NCBI GenBank assembly: GCA_022704725.1 | Contig: JAKJFV010000107.1 | Location: 1 to 6,071 of the forward strand | Length of the DNA stretch: 6,071 nucleotides | Origin: Spirochaetota bacterium | Lineage (GTDB): Bacteria; Spirochaetota; Spirochaetia; Treponematales; Treponemataceae | Reading direction: 5' to 3' | Part shown: piece after piece, positions 5,330 to 6,071 of the stretch | How positions within the stretch are numbered: the stretch's first letter is position 1 | How the letters are laid out: each line of letters begins with the position of its first letter | Program-made: the position numbers and the translations under genes | Notes under the pieces: model-generated | Seen by the model: the letters and a program-made list of their open reading frames with translations, nothing else | What the model was told of the DNA's origin: nothing | Databases searched by the model: none

Positions 5330-6071
5330 ATATTTCCCTTATTACCTCTTCATTTAAAGGTTTTGGATTTGTTATTAAACATGGATCCTGTATTGCTCGC
5401 GAAGCTAATTCTGCAATGAGGCCGCTGCTCAAATTATCAATCTTTTTTGTTGAGGGAATATGCAGTGTTTCTCTTAATTCTGCTGTTTTCCGGAGCAGGG
5501 CTTTCTTTATGTTTTCCGCAGTCATGTCTTTCACCGGAATGCCCATTAGCGAGGCTATACGCGTGTATTTTGCTTCACAGGCAGAAAAATTTACATCAAT
5601 AATGTGTTCTAGAAGAATACTGTTGCATTCGCCGTGCGGAGCGTCTGTAAGTCCCCCGAGGCTGTGAGCCATCGCATGTACAGCCCCCAGGCTGGCATTT
5701 GAAAAAGCAAGTCCTGCATTTAAAGATCCCATCATCATTCCATACATCGTTTCCACTGTTCGATTTTTCTGCACTGAAGCTTCGATATTTTTACTTATAA
5801 GGCGTATTGCCTCCTCGGCGTGTACATCAGTTAAATCTGAATATGCGTTTGATACATATGCTTCAATCGCATGGGTTAATGCGTCCATTCCTGTACAAGC
5901 TGTAAGATAAGGATCCATAGTTAAAAGAGGAACAGGATCAAGGAGTGCAAGGTCGGGAACAATTTTTTTACTAATAATTGCAATTTTCAGTTTTTTGTAT
6001 GAATCGCATATAATTGCAAACTGTGAAACATCGGCAGATGCCCCTGCAGTTGAAGGAATACATATAAGAGG
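5304..6071 (-). CDS. Iron-containing alcohol dehydrogenase, ErcA-like, 5' end outside window
   Basis: The frame is open to the window edge, giving 255 visible residues; the ATG at 5916-5918 is internal because conserved family sequence continues before it. Type III alcohol dehydrogenases are usually about 380-390 residues, so roughly a third is missing, including the N-terminal nucleotide-binding part. Seen here are P-S-T-A-G-A-S-A-D (near residue 6 of the fragment), the counterpart of the P-T-T-A-G-T-G-S-E cofactor loop, and the four iron ligands: D63 and H67 in G-M-D-A-L-T-H, H132 in A-V-H-A-M-A-H, and H146 in P-H-G. It should therefore bind iron and oxidise alcohols or reduce aldehydes with NAD(P). 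The A-D-V-S-Q-F-A-I-I style recalls ErcA, a dehydrogenase-like protein tied to regulation of ethanol oxidation in Pseudomonas; that subgroup call is from memory and moderate. Its 3' end overlaps the GGDEF gene by 26 bases. Confidence 0.92.
   Translation of the reverse strand, partial: PLICIPSTAGASADVSQFAIICDSYKKLKIAIISKKIVPDLALLDPVPLLTMDPYLTACTGMDALTHAIEAYVSNAYSDLTDVHAEEAIRLISKNIEASVQKNRTVETMYGMMMGSLNAGLAFSNASLGAVHAMAHSLGGLTDAPHGECNSILLEHIIDVNFSACEAKYTRIASLMGIPVKDMTAENIKKALLRKTAELRETLHIPSTKKIDNLSSGLIAELASRAIQDPCLITNPKPLNEEVIREIYERILTQQ
5335..5340 (-). promoter_or_regulatory. Ribosome binding site of the GGDEF gene, inside the dehydrogenase gene
   Basis: The minus strand reads AAGGGA five bases before the ATG at 5327-5329. 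It lies within the last codons of the dehydrogenase gene and supports the overlapping start over any internal Met of the GGDEF protein. Confidence 0.55.

Overview
The window looks like ordinary chromosomal DNA from a moderately AT-rich bacterium. The mix fits a spirochaete, most plausibly a Treponema-like species: a LysM/LytM envelope protein, a GGDEF plus HD-GYP-type protein, a large phospho-sugar mutase and a short DnaQ-family exonuclease. This placement is an inference from gene content and style; no marker gene is present to prove it.

Plus strand, left side (1-1287): the 3' part of a YfbR-like HD-domain phosphohydrolase gene is followed 34 bases later by a secreted protein with two LysM domains and a LytM/M23 domain that has lost its metal ligands. 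Between this gene and the next (1288-1434) lies the convergence point of the two strands. It holds an exact 39-base tandem duplication. Each copy carries a perfect 10-bp hairpin and repeats the 3' end and stop codon of the LysM gene, and a decayed third copy follows. The rest of that gap (1382-1434) holds only weak inverted repeats.

Minus strand, right to left: the 3' part of an iron-containing alcohol dehydrogenase gene, resembling the ErcA regulatory subgroup, overlaps by 26 bases the start of a PAS/GGDEF/HD-GYP-like gene. That arrangement suggests a co-translated unit linking alcohol or aldehyde metabolism, or its sensing, to cyclic-di-GMP. A good sigma-70-type promoter (TTGAAT, 17 bases, TATACT) sits at the end of the GGDEF gene. 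It should drive the phospho-sugar mutase gene and, three bases after its stop codon, the DEDDh exonuclease gene.

The most notable points are the tandem stop-codon hairpins, the two domains that keep their fold signatures but lack key catalytic residues (LytM and HD-GYP), and the coupled dehydrogenase/GGDEF pair. No CRISPR array, insertion sequence, tRNA, rRNA or defence system is visible, and I do not see a wholly novel multi-gene system.
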